The notes under the pieces: model-generated
Told to the model about the DNA's origin: nothing
Databases searched by the model: none
What the model saw: only the letters and a program-made list of their open reading frames with translations
Translations under genes and position numbers: made by a program
Assembly (NCBI GenBank): GCA_030651305.1
Contig: JAUSCI010000017.1
Span: forward strand, 1 to 58,501
DNA: 58,501 bases
Reading direction: 5' to 3'
From: Sulfuritalea sp.
Lineage (GTDB): Bacteria; Pseudomonadota; Gammaproteobacteria; Burkholderiales; Rhodocyclaceae
Shown: piece after piece, positions 27,860-40,342 of the stretch
Numbering within the stretch: position 1 is the stretch's first letter
Layout of the letters: the number at the start of each line of letters is the position of its first letter

Positions 27860-28903
27860 TCAGCGGCCGGAAGCAGCTTTTAGTTCAATCCCGGATTTGA
27901 CCGGATTGAGGCTGACCCGCTCGCCGGAGTTGATCCCGGCCAGCACTTCCAGTTCGCCGCCGGACACTGCCTCGCCCAGGCGTACCTGACGCAGGCGCGC
28001 CGCTCCGTTGGCATCCAGCACATACACCGCGGTGACCTCGCCGCGCCTCAAGATGGCCGCCGGCGGCACGGTAATTTTCTTCACCTGGCCCAGGGTGAAA
28101 TGGGCGCGGGCGTACATGCCCGGTACCACGCCTTCGATGTTTTCCGGCAGGTATAACCGCGCCGTCGCGGTATGGCTGCGCGCATCCACCGTGGGCAGTA
28201 TTTCCACCCGCAGTACATCGACCCAGGTGGCGGTTTCAGGAAACTCAACGCGGACACGACCGGACTTCTTCAGCTCGGCCAGTTTGTACTGCGGCAGGCT
28301 GGCAATCACGCGCAGACTTTTCGGGTCGAACACGGTAATCAGCGGGCGACCGGGCGCCGCCATCTCTCCGAGTTCGACCAGGCGCTGCGCCACCACCCCG
28401 GCAATCGGCGCCGTCACGGCTCCGTGTGACAGCGCCGCGCCGGAACTCCCCGCCGCACCCTGCGCGGCCTGCCACGCCGCCGCGGCCTGATCGAGTGCAG
28501 CCTGGCTGACGAATTTCTGCGCATACAGATTCTTCGTCCGTTCGTAGGCTACGCGTGCCTGCGCAAGGGTGGCCCGCGCGCTGGCATCCGACCCGGCTGC
28601 CTCGCGCGCATCGAGCCGCATCAGCGACTCGCCCTGTCTGACCCGCTGCCCGGCATCGGCGCGAACCTCGATCACCCGCCCGGCGATCTGCGCGGCCACT
28701 GTCGCCTGGCGCACGGCCTCGACCGTAGCCTCGACGGGAAAACCGAGATCCACAGCGCGCAACTGCACCACGACGCTGGTCGCCGCCGTCTCGGCAGCGA
28801 AAGAACCGCTCGCCGGCACCAGGCCGGCGAGCAGAGAACCAAATGCCGTCAGAAGGAGGAGCAGGCACTTGGGGAGGAAACACTTGTCTGTGGGTGTCAT
28901 CAT
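27860..28903 (-). CDS. RND periplasmic adaptor (membrane fusion protein)
   Basis: About 347 residues from ATG 28903 or 28900. The signal peptide region is KCLLLLLTAFGSLLAGLVPASGSFA. It continues with VVVQLRAVDLGFPVEATVEAVRQATVAAQIAGRVIEVRADAGQRVRQGESLMRLD (lipoyl half), an alpha hairpin rich in Ala (ARATLAQARVAYERTKNLYAQKFVSQAALDQAAAAWQ), GAVTAPIAGVVAQRLVELGEMAAPG, and beta-barrel segments ending VSLNPVKSGIELK. It bridges the RND pump and an outer-membrane channel. No ribosome site precedes either ATG. The AT-rich dyad at 28906-28925 abuts the start, so the mRNA may be leaderless or very short-leadered. Confidence 0.88.
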   Translation of the reverse strand: MMTPTDKCFLPKCLLLLLTAFGSLLAGLVPASGSFAAETAATSVVVQLRAVDLGFPVEATVEAVRQATVAAQIAGRVIEVRADAGQRVRQGESLMRLDAREAAGSDASARATLAQARVAYERTKNLYAQKFVSQAALDQAAAAWQAAQGAAGSSGAALSHGAVTAPIAGVVAQRLVELGEMAAPGRPLITVFDPKSLRVIASLPQYKLAELKKSGRVRVEFPETATWVDVLRVEILPTVDARSHTATARLYLPENIEGVVPGMYARAHFTLGQVKKITVPPAAILRRGEVTAVYVLDANGAARLRQVRLGEAVSGGELEVLAGINSGERVSLNPVKSGIELKAASGR

Positions 28904-28905
28904 GT

Positions 28906-30793
<1,888 letters not shown>

Positions 30794-30816
30794 ATAACAC
30801 GCTGTTTGAGTAATTC

Positions 30817-30840
30817 AAACGGGGGCGCGAGCCCTCGTTT
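30817..30840 (+). terminator. Terminator-like hairpin after nirS
   Basis: AAACGGGGGC-GCGA-GCCCTCGTTT forms a 10-bp stem with one G-U pair and a tetraloop, 23 nt past the nirS stop. The stem itself ends in TTT, but no long T run follows. Confidence 0.6.
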
Positions 30841-30913
30841 GCGTTGGCAATGGGCGGCGGCAACGCTGACGAATTGGAGTATCGTGCCGGATTCGACAAT
30901 CGAGGTCTGAAGC

Positions 30914-33900
30914 ATGTTGCACGAGAAGGCCATGGCCAACGGAACCACCGATACCGGCGATCTGATCCGCAGACTTTCCCGACGCCAATGGCGGGTTTCG
31001 TTTGCGGTCGTGATTGTCGCGCTGGGCTTGTTGCTCGCCGGCTGGCGACTCATCGCGAACAATGAGGAAGATGCCGAGAGCATCAATCTTGCCGGGCGGC
31101 AACGCATGCTGTCGCAGCGCATGACGATGTACCTGGTGCTGCAGCAGCGTGGAACTGATCCGGCAAGGCAGCGACAGTATCGCGTCATGGCCGCAGCAGC
31201 CGCGAACGAGTTCGAGCAGGCGCACACTCGACTGGCGGCGCGCGCCGGCAAGCTCGATCCGGACTCTGCCATCCGTTCGCTGTATTTCGGCCCTGCCGGA
31301 AATATCGATGCAGAATCCCGTCGCTACCTGTCCCAGGTGCGGGAATCCATCGAAGCCTCGGTACCGGGCCGGCCCGGTGATACCCGCAGAACCGAGGCGA
31401 TTGTTGCCGCGGCCGGCAGCAGCCTGATCGAGGCGCTGGACGCGGTTACCGCGCTTCATCAGCAAGCCGACGAGCGGAAGGAGGCTCTGATGATTCGCCT
31501 GCTACTGATTTCGACGCTGCTCATGGTCAGCATGGTGGCCTTTGGCATGTTCCGGGTGTTTCGTCCGCTCATCCGCCGCCTCGCCGGTGACGTTGGCGCC
31601 CGCGACCAGGCGCAACGCGAACTGAAAGAAAGCGAAGCGCGCTTCAAGGCGTTTTCGGAATCATCTTCCGACTGGTTCTGGGAAACCGACGCGCAGCATC
31701 GCTTCAACTGGACCCAGGATGGCAGGAACGTGCAGGCACCCTTGCCCCTTGAAAAAATTCTGGGGATGACGCGCCTGGAACTGCGCCCGGAAATTGAAAA
31801 ACTGGCCGCGGAAAAATGGCGCGCCTATGAAGCGGACCTGGACGCACATCGCCCCTTCCGCGACCTGGAGTATCAGTTTGGCGCCGACGTTAAGGCCTTG
31901 CGCTGGATATCGGTCAGCGGGCAGCCGTTTTTCGACGGCAGCGGCAACTTTCTGGGCTACCGGGGAACCGCAAAATACATTCAGGAACGGAAGGACATCG
32001 AAGCGTCGCTGCGCAGGCTGGAACTGGCGATCGAGCAAAGCCCGGTGTCGATCATGATCACGGATGCCCGAACCAGGATCATTTACGTCAATACGCACTT
32101 TTCCGCTATCAGCGGCTTCAGCGCAGATGAAGCCATAGGCCGCACACCGAATATTCTCCGGTCTGGCAAGATGCCGGACTCAGTCTTCGCAGAAATGCGC
32201 GAGACGCTCGGGGCCGGAAATGTATGGCGCTGCGAAATGTGCAACCGCAAGAAGAGCGGCGAGTTGTACTGGGAGGCCCAGTCCATTTCGCCGGTTCGCG
32301 ACCCGCACGGCGAAATTACTCACTACGTCGCCGTCAGTGAAGACATCTCGGCCCGGAAGCAAAACACCCGCCGTGAACAAGGCCGCAACCGGATTCTGGA
32401 AGCCATTGCCAATGGCACCCCGCTGCCGGAAACACTGCAACTGATGGTGGCCATGGCCGAGGCGGAGTTGCCGGGAAGTATCTGCACCCTGCAGCGACTG
32501 GACCGGACGCAGGGCAGGCTCTTCAACGCCTGTCCGTCGGCGCTGCCGGATGCCTGCACGAACGCGGTCGACGGGCTGGAGATAGGGCCAGAAGTCGGCT
32601 TCTGCGGTACGGCGGCGTTCACCGCCAGCCGGGTCATGGTCGAGGATGTCGCGAGCCATCCCTACTGGGCGGCCTGGCGCGAACTAACGGCGGCCGCAGG
32701 TTTGCGCGCCTGCTGGTCGCAACCGATCATGTCATCCGCCGGCAATGTGCTGGGAACTCTGGCTATCTACTATCGTAGTCCGCGCTCTCCCGTCGCGGAT
32801 GAAATCCAGGTCATCGAGCTGATAGCGAGTCTGGCCGCCATCTGCCTCGAACGCAACGAAGCGGAACAGACGCTGCGGCAGGCGGAAAAACAGACCCGCG
32901 CCCTGCTGGTGGAACACGAAACGACCCTCGACAATGCAATGGTCGGGATTGTCCATCTCAAGCATCGCCGGGTGGTTTCCTGCAACCGTCGCTTCGAGGA
33001 AATCTTTGGCTATTGCCCCGGCGAACTGATCGGCGAATTGTCGCGGGTGTTTTATGACTCGGACCAGACCTTCGCCGACATCGGTGTGTCCGCCTACCAG
33101 GCGGTGGCCGAGGGCAGGAACTTCAGCACCGAGATGATGCTGAAACACAAGGACGGCAGCCTGTTCCGCGGCGCACTGAATGGCCGTGCCATCGATCCCA
33201 CGCAACCGCAGGAAGGCAGCATCTGGATATATGCCGACATTTCGGAACGTCACCGTGCGGAGCAGGAAGTACACAAACTTTTGCAGGCCGTCGAGCAAAG
33301 TCCGGTGTCGATTCTCATCACTAATCGCGAAGGGCTCATCGAGTACGTGAACCCGCGGTTTTCCAGGGTCACCGGCTTTAGCGCAAAGGAAGTCCTGGGA
33401 CGAAATCCGCGCTTCCTCCAATCCGGCGAAACGCCTGCCGCGACCTACCAGGAGCTGTGGCAAACGATTCTGGCCGGCAAGGAGTGGCAAGGCGTCCTGG
33501 GCAACCGGCGCAAGAATGGCGAGCTGTTCTGGGAAGACGTCTCCATCTCGCCGATCATCGACGACATGAACCAGGTCACACACTTCCTTGCGGTCAAGGA
33601 AGACGTCACCGAACGCAAGCACAGCGAGGATGAGCTGGAACAGCATCGGGCGCATCTGGAGGATCTGGTGCAGACACGCACCGCCGACCTGAGCGCGGCG
33701 CTTGAGGCGGCGAAGGCCGCCGATCTGGCCAAGGATGCCTTCCTCGCCAATGTCAGCCACGAACTGCGCACGCCGCTGAATGCGGTGATCGGGCTCTCGG
33801 AACTGGCGCGACGCATCAGTACCGATCCGAAACAGCAGGACTACCTCGACAAGGTCACCGGCGCCGGCAAGAGTCTCGCCGGCATCATCAACGACCTGCT

Positions 33901-35260
33901 CGATCTGTCGAAGATCGCCGCCGGCCACATGGAGTTCGAGACCACCAGTTTCAGCCTGCGCGGCCTGACACAGCGCAGCCGATCGGTGATGGCGCACCGC
34001 GCCGCGGAAAAAGGTCTGGAACTGATCGAGCAGATTGATCCGGAGGTACCCGACGTACTGCTGGGCGACCCCTTGCGCATCGAGCAGATTTTGCTCAATC
34101 TGCTCTCCAATGCCGTCAAGTTCACGCCCACCGGCAGCGTGAAACTTCGCGTCGGCTTGCATGGACGCGAGCAGAATCGTGTCGGCCTGAGGATCGACGT
34201 CGAAGACACCGGCATCGGTCTGGCCGAGGAAAGCCTCGCCCGCCTGTTTCAGCCGTTTGCCCAGGCCGATGCGTCGGTCAACCGCAGGTTCGGCGGTACC
34301 GGCCTCGGACTGGCGCTCTCCAGGCGTCTGGCGGAAATGATGGGCGGCGATATCAGCGTCACCAGCCGCGAGGGAATCGGCACCCGATTCCGCGTCAGTA
34401 TCTGGCTGGGCCTGGGCAGTGCCGCCGACCTGCCGGAAGCTGCACATGCCTCCGCCAGGCAGGCCCTGCCGACCCGCTACCGGAATGCGCAAGTGCTGGT
34501 GGTGGAAGACCAGCCGCTCAATCGCGAGATTGTCGAAGCCCTGCTGGTCACGGTAGGCATCGCGCCGACCATTGCCACCAACGGCCAGGAAGCGCTCGAC
34601 ATCCTCCGACAAGTCGACCCCAAAGCCTTCGATCTGGTGCTGATGGACATCCAGATGCCGATCATGGACGGGCTCACCGCCGCCCGTGAAATCCGCGGTT
34701 GGAAAGGGTTTGCCGAACTTCCGCTGATCGCCATGACCGCGCACACCATGGAGCACGAAAAAGAGGCCAGCACCGCTGCGGGCATGAACGACCATATCGG
34801 CAAACCCTTCGAGACGGACAAATTCTTCCGCTTGCTGGCGCGCTGGATCCCGGCGGCCAAACAGCAACTGCCCGCCGATTCACCCGGCACGGTGACACCA
34901 CCCGCCGCGGTCGGCCTGGCGGCGTTATGCAGTATCGATACGCGGGCCGGTCTCGCCCGCTTCGCCGGCAACGAGCCGCGCTACCGGCACTGGCTGACGG
35001 AGTTTCTCGTCGACGCGCCGGGCTATGCGGCGACAATTCGCCAGGATGTCGCCGCCGGCAATCCGGATGCCGCGTGCCAGGCGGCCCACGCCATCAAGGG
35101 CCGCGTCGGCATGCTGGGCATGACCGGCTTGCACTCGATGGTGGCGGCGCTCGAGGCTGCCTTGAAACAAGACGCGCCAAGCGATGAGCTGCTCGACGAG
35201 CTGCAAGGCAAAGTCGAACGGCTGTGCGCGGAGATCCGGGCGGCGCTTGACGTAGCCTGA
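30914..35260 (+). CDS. Multi-PAS hybrid histidine kinase with PilJ/NarX-type sensor, receiver and HPt domains
   Basis: 1448 residues. TM1 is about 26-46. A periplasmic domain begins with ESINLAGRQRMLSQRMTMYLVL (about 55-75), the P-box-like motif of NarX/PilJ (type IV pili methyl-accepting) sensors that bind nitrate in NarX. TM2 is about 192-213. Then come PAS (240-360), PAS (366-480), GAF (493-650), PAS (671-780), PAS (790-905), a coiled coil, HisKA with FLANVSHELRTPLNAVIGLSEL (His about 949), HATPase ([31 protein letters not shown]), a receiver with phospho-Asp in LVLMDIQMP (about 1243), and a C-terminal HPt with AAHAIKGRVG (His about 1393). It lies 120 nt after nirS, which suggests nitrate/nitrite or redox sensing. 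Confidence 0.9.
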   Translation: MLHEKAMANGTTDTGDLIRRLSRRQWRVSFAVVIVALGLLLAGWRLIANNEEDAESINLAGRQRMLSQRMTMYLVLQQRGTDPARQRQYRVMAAAAANEFEQAHTRLAARAGKLDPDSAIRSLYFGPAGNIDAESRRYLSQVRESIEASVPGRPGDTRRTEAIVAAAGSSLIEALDAVTALHQQADERKEALMIRLLLISTLLMVSMVAFGMFRVFRPLIRRLAGDVGARDQAQRELKESEARFKAFSESSSDWFWETDAQHRFNWTQDGRNVQAPLPLEKILGMTRLELRPEIEKLAAEKWRAYEADLDAHRPFRDLEYQFGADVKALRWISVSGQPFFDGSGNFLGYRGTAKYIQERKDIEASLRRLELAIEQSPVSIMITDARTRIIYVNTHFSAISGFSADEAIGRTPNILRSGKMPDSVFAEMRETLGAGNVWRCEMCNRKKSGELYWEAQSISPVRDPHGEITHYVAVSEDISARKQNTRREQGRNRILEAIANGTPLPETLQLMVAMAEAELPGSICTLQRLDRTQGRLFNACPSALPDACTNAVDGLEIGPEVGFCGTAAFTASRVMVEDVASHPYWAAWRELTAAAGLRACWSQPIMSSAGNVLGTLAIYYRSPRSPVADEIQVIELIASLAAICLERNEAEQTLRQAEKQTRALLVEHETTLDNAMVGIVHLKHRRVVSCNRRFEEIFGYCPGELIGELSRVFYDSDQTFADIGVSAYQAVAEGRNFSTEMMLKHKDGSLFRGALNGRAIDPTQPQEGSIWIYADISERHRAEQEVHKLLQAVEQSPVSILITNREGLIEYVNPRFSRVTGFSAKEVLGRNPRFLQSGETPAATYQELWQTILAGKEWQGVLGNRRKNGELFWEDVSISPIIDDMNQVTHFLAVKEDVTERKHSEDELEQHRAHLEDLVQTRTADLSAALEAAKAADLAKDAFLANVSHELRTPLNAVIGLSELARRISTDPKQQDYLDKVTGAGKSLAGIINDLLDLSKIAAGHMEFETTSFSLRGLTQRSRSVMAHRAAEKGLELIEQIDPEVPDVLLGDPLRIEQILLNLLSNAVKFTPTGSVKLRVGLHGREQNRVGLRIDVEDTGIGLAEESLARLFQPFAQADASVNRRFGGTGLGLALSRRLAEMMGGDISVTSREGIGTRFRVSIWLGLGSAADLPEAAHASARQALPTRYRNAQVLVVEDQPLNREIVEALLVTVGIAPTIATNGQEALDILRQVDPKAFDLVLMDIQMPIMDGLTAAREIRGWKGFAELPLIAMTAHTMEHEKEASTAAGMNDHIGKPFETDKFFRLLARWIPAAKQQLPADSPGTVTPPAAVGLAALCSIDTRAGLARFAGNEPRYRHWLTEFLVDAPGYAATIRQDVAAGNPDAACQAAHAIKGRVGMLGMTGLHSMVAALEAALKQDAPSDELLDELQGKVERLCAEIRAALDVA

Positions 35261-35444
35261 CCGGAACAGGCTTCGCCGCCAGCGCGGGACAGGCGCCTGG
35301 CCGTGCCGATACAGCAACCGGGGTAATATTGCGGGAAAATGATGTACGGGTGAAATTGACCAGGGACGGATCGTACGGTCGGCGCTGTTGCCAGGTACGG
35401 CGGCATCGGAAGGCCCCGGTATTGACCGCAGCGAAAGGCGCAGC

Positions 35445-38400
35445 ATGACTATGAAGTGGACTTTTCTCCAACCCCGACCGGCACTGCGGCGACTGGCGGT
35501 CCTGCTGCTGCTCTGCTCGATCCATTCCGGGCAGATATCCGGCGCAGTGGCTTCACCGTCACCACCGGAAGCCAACGCGAAAAACATTCTGCTGCTTTAT
35601 TCCTACGGCGACGGCAGCAAGGGCATTGACGTTTTCGACGCAGGACTTCTCGACAGCCTGAATGCCGGCGGAATAGCCACCAACAACCTGTTTTTTGAAT
35701 ATCTGGATCTGGAGCGCAACAAGGCGATCCCGCAATACCGCGCACGCACGCTGGAATTCCTGAAGTTGAAATATGCCGCGCGGCGCATCGATCTGGTCAT
35801 CACGGGTCAGCAGCCGGCCCTGCATTTTCTGCTCAACGAGGGCCGCGAGCTTGCCCCCGGCGCGCCCGCCATCACCGTGCAAGCACCCATGCCAGGCGCA
35901 GCCGAGGCGGGGCAACGCAAGCTGATCAGCCAGTTGGCCAGCTTCGACATCAAGGGAACGCTGCAACGGGCACTGGAATTGTTTCCCGACACGCGGCGGG
36001 TGGTGTTCGTGTCGGGCAGCAGCGAAGCGGACCGGAAAATGGCAGCAGCGGCGGCGACCGTTGCAGAGCAGTGGCAGGGCAGGCTGGAGTTCGAATACAC
36101 CTTCGATCTGTCGCTTGAATCCATGTTGCAGCGGGTTGCCGGCCTGCCGCCGCACACCATCATCATCTTCACGCAGTACAACCGCGACGCCGGCGGGCTG
36201 GTCACGGTGGCCTATGAAGTCGAGGGAAGAATCGTCAAAGCGGCCAATGCGCCGGTGTTCGGGCTGTACGACTTCAACCTGATCAACGGCGGCATCGGCG
36301 GTTCCGTCGTCAGCGTCAGGAAGCTGGGCGAGAGCACCGGACAGCTAGCGCTCAAACTCCTGGGCGGAAAACTTCTTTTGTCGCAGCCGGTGACCGGCGC
36401 CCCCAATGAAGTCGTCGCCATGTTCGACTGGGGCCAGATCAGGCGCTGGGGCGGCGATCCGGGCCGGCTTCCGGCCAACACCGTCTTCGTCAATCGCCTG
36501 CCCACGTTTTGGGAGCGGTACCAGTTCTATGTGATTGGTCTTGGAATTTTCGTCCTGGCGCAGTCCCTGTTGATCGCCGCCTTGCTGTTCAGCAGGCGGC
36601 GCAGAAAGCGGACGGAAAAGTCCCTGCAGGAAAGCGAGGAAAACCTCGCCATTACGCTGCACTCGATCGGCGACGCGGTAATCGCCACCGACGCGGACGG
36701 ACGGGTGACGCGCATGAACGATACTGCCCAGCGCCTCTCCGGATGGACACTGGCCGATGCCCGCCAGCGCCCGCTGGCCGAGGTATTCCGCATCGTCAAT
36801 GCCGACACTCGCGAAATGGTGCCCGACCCGGTACAACTGGTGATGGCGCAGGGCAAGACCATCGGTCTCGCCAACCACACCGTGCTGCTGGGCCGCGACG
36901 GACGGGAATACCAGATTGCCGACAGCGCCGCCCCCATCCGCAATGCCGCCGGCACCATTGTCGGCGTGGTGCTGGTATTCAGCGATGTCACCGAGCAATA
37001 CCGGGTGGAGAGCACGCTCAGGGCCTCCGAACAGAGATTTCGGGATCTGGTCAACACCACCGACGGAATCGTCTGGGAAGCCGACGCGACGACATTCCAG
37101 TTCACCTTCATCAGCGAAAGAGCGGTGACTCTGCTCGGTTTTCCCGCGGATGACTGGCTGCAGTCGGGCTTCTGGGTAGCACACCTGCATCCCGAGGACC
37201 TGATTTGGGCGCCCGAGTACTGTGCGTCCTGCACCGCGAAAATGACGCCGCACGATTTCGAATACCGGTTCATCGCCAGGGACGGTCGTACCGTATGGCT
37301 CCATGACATCGTCACCGTAGTGGTAGAGGACGGTGCGCCGCGCTGGCTGCGAGGCATCATGGTGGATATCAGCCGACAGAAACAAACCGAAGACGAACTG
37401 GAAAAGCATCGCAGCCATCTTGAAGGGCTGGTAGCGAGCCGCACTGCAGAATTGGCCGAGGCGAAGGAGGCCGCCGAAGCCGCCAACGTCGCCAAGAGCG
37501 CCTTCCTCGCCAACATGAGCCACGAGATCCGCACGCCGATGAATGGCATCGTCGGCATGGCCAACATCCTGCGCCGCGAAGGCGTGACGGCCAAACAGGC
37601 GGAACGCCTAGACCGCATCGACACCGCCGCGCGGCATCTGCTCGGCATCATCAACGACATCCTCGACATCTCGAAAATCGAGGCCGGGAAATTCGTCCTG
37701 GAAGAAGCGCCGGTCGTCGTCGACAGCCTGCTGGCCAATGTCGGTTCGATCCTGTCCGAACGCGCCAGGACCAAGGACATCCGCCTCGTGATAGAGGCCG
37801 AGTCCCTGCCGCCCGGCCTGGTGGGCGACCCCACGCGGCTGCAGCAGGCGCTGCTCAACTACGCCACCAACGCCGTCAAATTCACCGAGCACGGCAGCGT
37901 GACGCTGCGCGTGAGCACGCTGGAAGAGGCCGCGGATTCGGTGCAATTACGCTTCGAGGTCCGCGATACCGGCATCGGCATCCCGGCGGAAACCATGCCC
38001 CGGCTCTTCAGCGCCTTCGAGCAGGCCGACAACTCGATGACACGCAAGTACGGCGGCACCGGCCTCGGCCTGGCGATTACGCGACGCCTGGCCGAACTGA
38101 TGGGAGGAGAAGTCGGTGTTAACAGCACGCCGGGAGTCGGCAGCACCTTCTGGTTTACCGTAAGGCTGAAGAAGAGCGCAGCGGCAGTGGCGAAGCCGCC
38201 AGTCGCGGATGTCGATGCCGAAACCCTGATCCGGCAGCACCATGCCGGCAGCCGAATTCTGGTGGTCGACGACGAGCCGATCAACCGGGAAGTGGCCCAG
38301 ATGCAACTGGAGGCGGCCGACCTTGTGGTGGACACGGCGGAAGATGGCTCACAGGCCATCGACCTGGCGCGAATGACGATTTATGCGGCGATCCTCATGG

Positions 38401-38636
38401 ACATGCAGATGCCGAACGTCAATGGTCTGGAGGCGACGCAGCAAATACGCGCGCTGCCCGGCTACGGGCGGATACCGATCATTGCCATGACCGCCAACGC
38501 CTTTGCCGAGGACAAGGCGCGCTGCATCGAGGCGGGGATGAATGACTTCCTGATCAAGCCCTTCGACCCGGATACGCTGTTTGCGACCTTGCTGCGCGGG
38601 CTGAGTCAGCGTGACGGGCAGGAAAGGCAGGCCTGA
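35445..38636 (+). CDS. Hybrid histidine kinase with ABC substrate-binding-like periplasmic sensor
   Basis: 1063 residues from ATG 35445, which has GAAAGG upstream. A signal/anchor segment ([18 protein letters not shown]) leads to a periplasmic domain at about 40-345 resembling ABC-type sugar/Trp substrate-binding folds ([61 protein letters not shown]). TM2 is about 362-384. Next are PAS (400-510), PAS (530-640), HisKA with [19 protein letters not shown] (His about 693), HATPase ([23 protein letters not shown]), and a receiver with ILMDMQMP (Asp about 985). It has no HPt, unlike the kinase 184 nt upstream. Phosphorelay through the neighbour's HPt is possible but inferred. Confidence 0.9.
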   Translation: MTMKWTFLQPRPALRRLAVLLLLCSIHSGQISGAVASPSPPEANAKNILLLYSYGDGSKGIDVFDAGLLDSLNAGGIATNNLFFEYLDLERNKAIPQYRARTLEFLKLKYAARRIDLVITGQQPALHFLLNEGRELAPGAPAITVQAPMPGAAEAGQRKLISQLASFDIKGTLQRALELFPDTRRVVFVSGSSEADRKMAAAAATVAEQWQGRLEFEYTFDLSLESMLQRVAGLPPHTIIIFTQYNRDAGGLVTVAYEVEGRIVKAANAPVFGLYDFNLINGGIGGSVVSVRKLGESTGQLALKLLGGKLLLSQPVTGAPNEVVAMFDWGQIRRWGGDPGRLPANTVFVNRLPTFWERYQFYVIGLGIFVLAQSLLIAALLFSRRRRKRTEKSLQESEENLAITLHSIGDAVIATDADGRVTRMNDTAQRLSGWTLADARQRPLAEVFRIVNADTREMVPDPVQLVMAQGKTIGLANHTVLLGRDGREYQIADSAAPIRNAAGTIVGVVLVFSDVTEQYRVESTLRASEQRFRDLVNTTDGIVWEADATTFQFTFISERAVTLLGFPADDWLQSGFWVAHLHPEDLIWAPEYCASCTAKMTPHDFEYRFIARDGRTVWLHDIVTVVVEDGAPRWLRGIMVDISRQKQTEDELEKHRSHLEGLVASRTAELAEAKEAAEAANVAKSAFLANMSHEIRTPMNGIVGMANILRREGVTAKQAERLDRIDTAARHLLGIINDILDISKIEAGKFVLEEAPVVVDSLLANVGSILSERARTKDIRLVIEAESLPPGLVGDPTRLQQALLNYATNAVKFTEHGSVTLRVSTLEEAADSVQLRFEVRDTGIGIPAETMPRLFSAFEQADNSMTRKYGGTGLGLAITRRLAELMGGEVGVNSTPGVGSTFWFTVRLKKSAAAVAKPPVADVDAETLIRQHHAGSRILVVDDEPINREVAQMQLEAADLVVDTAEDGSQAIDLARMTIYAAILMDMQMPNVNGLEATQQIRALPGYGRIPIIAMTANAFAEDKARCIEAGMNDFLIKPFDPDTLFATLLRGLSQRDGQERQA

Positions 38637-38696
38637 TAGTCGGCGTTGGCGGTACGGCGAAATTGGCTTGCGGCTGGCGTTCTGTCGGTACCCGCG

Positions 38697-39071
38697 TCAC
38701 TCGTCAATCGGATCGGCGTTGAGCGCGTAGGCCGCCATCGCCGCCAGCACCGTTTCCGCCTCACCCACCGGCGCGGCGAGAGAGATCATCAGGCCGGGAT
38801 GTCGATCCATGGCATTGGCCGCCATCTGCGGCAGATCTTTTTTGACATGGCTGCCGGCCGCCATGAAGATCGGCACGACGACGATTTCCGTCGCGCCCTG
38901 GCGCACCAGACTATCCACTCCCTCGTCAAAGCTCGGCCGCATCAGTTCCAGAAACCCAGGCTCAACCAGCGCCGCCGGCTCGCGGGCCAGAATGGCGTCG
39001 CGGATGCGATGGAAGGGCTGCGCCCATTCCGGATTGCGCGCGCCGTGACCGAACAGCAATATTCCCTTCAC
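38697..39071 (-). CDS. cbiX: CbiX/SirB-type sirohydrochlorin chelatase
   Basis: A 124-residue small CbiX. The metal-binding His is in GILLFGHGARNPEW. FLELMRPSFDEGVDSLVRQGATEIVVVPIFMAAGSHVKKDLP contains the second conserved His. The family inserts Co or Fe into sirohydrochlorin for cobalamin, siroheme or, indirectly, heme d1 routes. Its stop is 60 nt from the convergent kinase gene, and its start overlaps the MFS gene by 4 nt. A link to NirS through tetrapyrrole supply is only suggestive. Confidence 0.88.
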   Translation of the reverse strand: MKGILLFGHGARNPEWAQPFHRIRDAILAREPAALVEPGFLELMRPSFDEGVDSLVRQGATEIVVVPIFMAAGSHVKKDLPQMAANAMDRHPGLMISLAAPVGEAETVLAAMAAYALNADPIDE

Positions 39072-40342
39072 TTTGCTTCCTTTGCCTGCCAGATGTTGCG
39101 GCAGCCGGTTTCTGTCACCAGCAGCGTAGCAAGCCAGCCTGCCACCGCAGCCGCGGTCAGCAGCAACAGGCCGTTGCGCCAGTCGGCAGCGGAATAGATG
39201 CGCACGCCGGCTTCCATTCTGCCATCCCAGGTGCGCTCCATGAGCCAGCCGACCGTCGGTTGCAGGATCGCCGGACCGAGAAAAATGCCGACGTTAACCA
39301 CGCTGGTAGCCATGCCCGACAGCTGCGGCGGATTGACTTCCTTGGCGCTCGCCCAGGACAGCGTGAAGCCTGCCGTGGCCAGACCCATCAAGATGCACAA
39401 GGCATAGGTCGCAGTCTGCGGCAGGGCGCCTTCCCCTTGGCGGGTCGCCCACAACCAGACAATCCAGCCGACAACATGCAACCCCGAGACCGCCAGGGCC
39501 ACCGGTTTGCGCTTGCCCAGGCTGTCCGACACCCGCCCCCACAAGGCCGAGCCGAAGGCAAAGCCGAGAAAGTAAATGCTCACGTGACTGGAGGCGGCTG
39601 CACGCGTCATGCCATGCATCTGCGTCAGGTAGGGCACCGCCCACAATCCGGCAAAGGCGAAGAAGGCCCCGGACAGCCCGGCATTGGCGAAAAATCCGGG
39701 CCAGGTCCGGCGGTTCTTCAGTACCGAGACCAGACCCGCCAGCCACGCCGCGCGGTCCACCTTGCCGGCCGGCGTCTCGATGACCCAGGCGCGGCTGGCA
39801 AACGCCAGCGCGAAGGACAGCAGACCGACCACGACGAAGACCTGCCGCCAGCCGGCGGCCTGGGTCGCCCAGGCCAGCGGTGCGCCGGCGAGGATCGAAC
39901 CGAGGTTGCCGATCAGCATGCACAAGCCGGTCAGGGTGGCGAAGCGGCGTTCGTCGAAACCGATCGCCAGCAGCTTTAGCATGGCGATGAAGGTCACCGA
40001 CACACCGAGGCCGACCAGTGTGCGGCCGACGAATGCCAGTTCGAAACTCGGCGCGAGGCCGAACAGGATCGCCCCGGCGCCGGCCACCAGCCCGCCCCAG
40101 AACAGGATGCGACGCGGCCCCAGGGTATCGGCGAGAACCCCGGTCGGAATCTGCATCAAGGTATAGACGTAGAAGTAGGTCGCCGCCAGCGTGCCGAGTT
40201 GCGCACCGCCGATGGCAAAGCTGACTTGCAGGTCGCCGGAGATCGCCGCCGGCGCCACGCGATGAAAGAAGGACAGCAGATAGGCGGCAACCGCCACGCC
40301 GAGGCCGAGCAGCACGGCCGGCCGGGGGGCGACGGGGTTCAT
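39068..40342 (-). CDS. MFS transporter
   Basis: 424 residues and twelve predicted membrane segments. VAVAAYLLSFFHRVAPAAISGDL starts the protein. The MFS motif A region is YVYTLMQIPTGVLADTLGPRRILFWGGLVAGAGAILFG, and the repeat in the second half is FGSALWGRVSDSLGKRKPVAL. Charge and motif pattern fit anion:cation symporter or nitrate/organic-acid type carriers, but NarK signature motifs are not evident. It overlaps its neighbours on both sides by 4 nt (ATGA), so it is in an operon with the hydroxyacid dehydrogenase and CbiX. Confidence 0.85.
   Translation of the reverse strand: MNPVAPRPAVLLGLGVAVAAYLLSFFHRVAPAAISGDLQVSFAIGGAQLGTLAATYFYVYTLMQIPTGVLADTLGPRRILFWGGLVAGAGAILFGLAPSFELAFVGRTLVGLGVSVTFIAMLKLLAIGFDERRFATLTGLCMLIGNLGSILAGAPLAWATQAAGWRQVFVVVGLLSFALAFASRAWVIETPAGKVDRAAWLAGLVSVLKNRRTWPGFFANAGLSGAFFAFAGLWAVPYLTQMHGMTRAAASSHVSIYFLGFAFGSALWGRVSDSLGKRKPVALAVSGLHVVGWIVWLWATRQGEGALPQTATYALCILMGLATAGFTLSWASAKEVNPPQLSGMATSVVNVGIFLGPAILQPTVGWLMERTWDGRMEAGVRIYSAADWRNGLLLLTAAAVAGWLATLLVTETGCRNIWQAKEAK

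Noticed and set aside
39068-40342. NarK nitrate transporter assignment
   Set aside because: The nitrate-signature glycine-rich motifs of NarK were not visible. Proximity to nirS alone is not enough, so it is left as a general MFS carrier.
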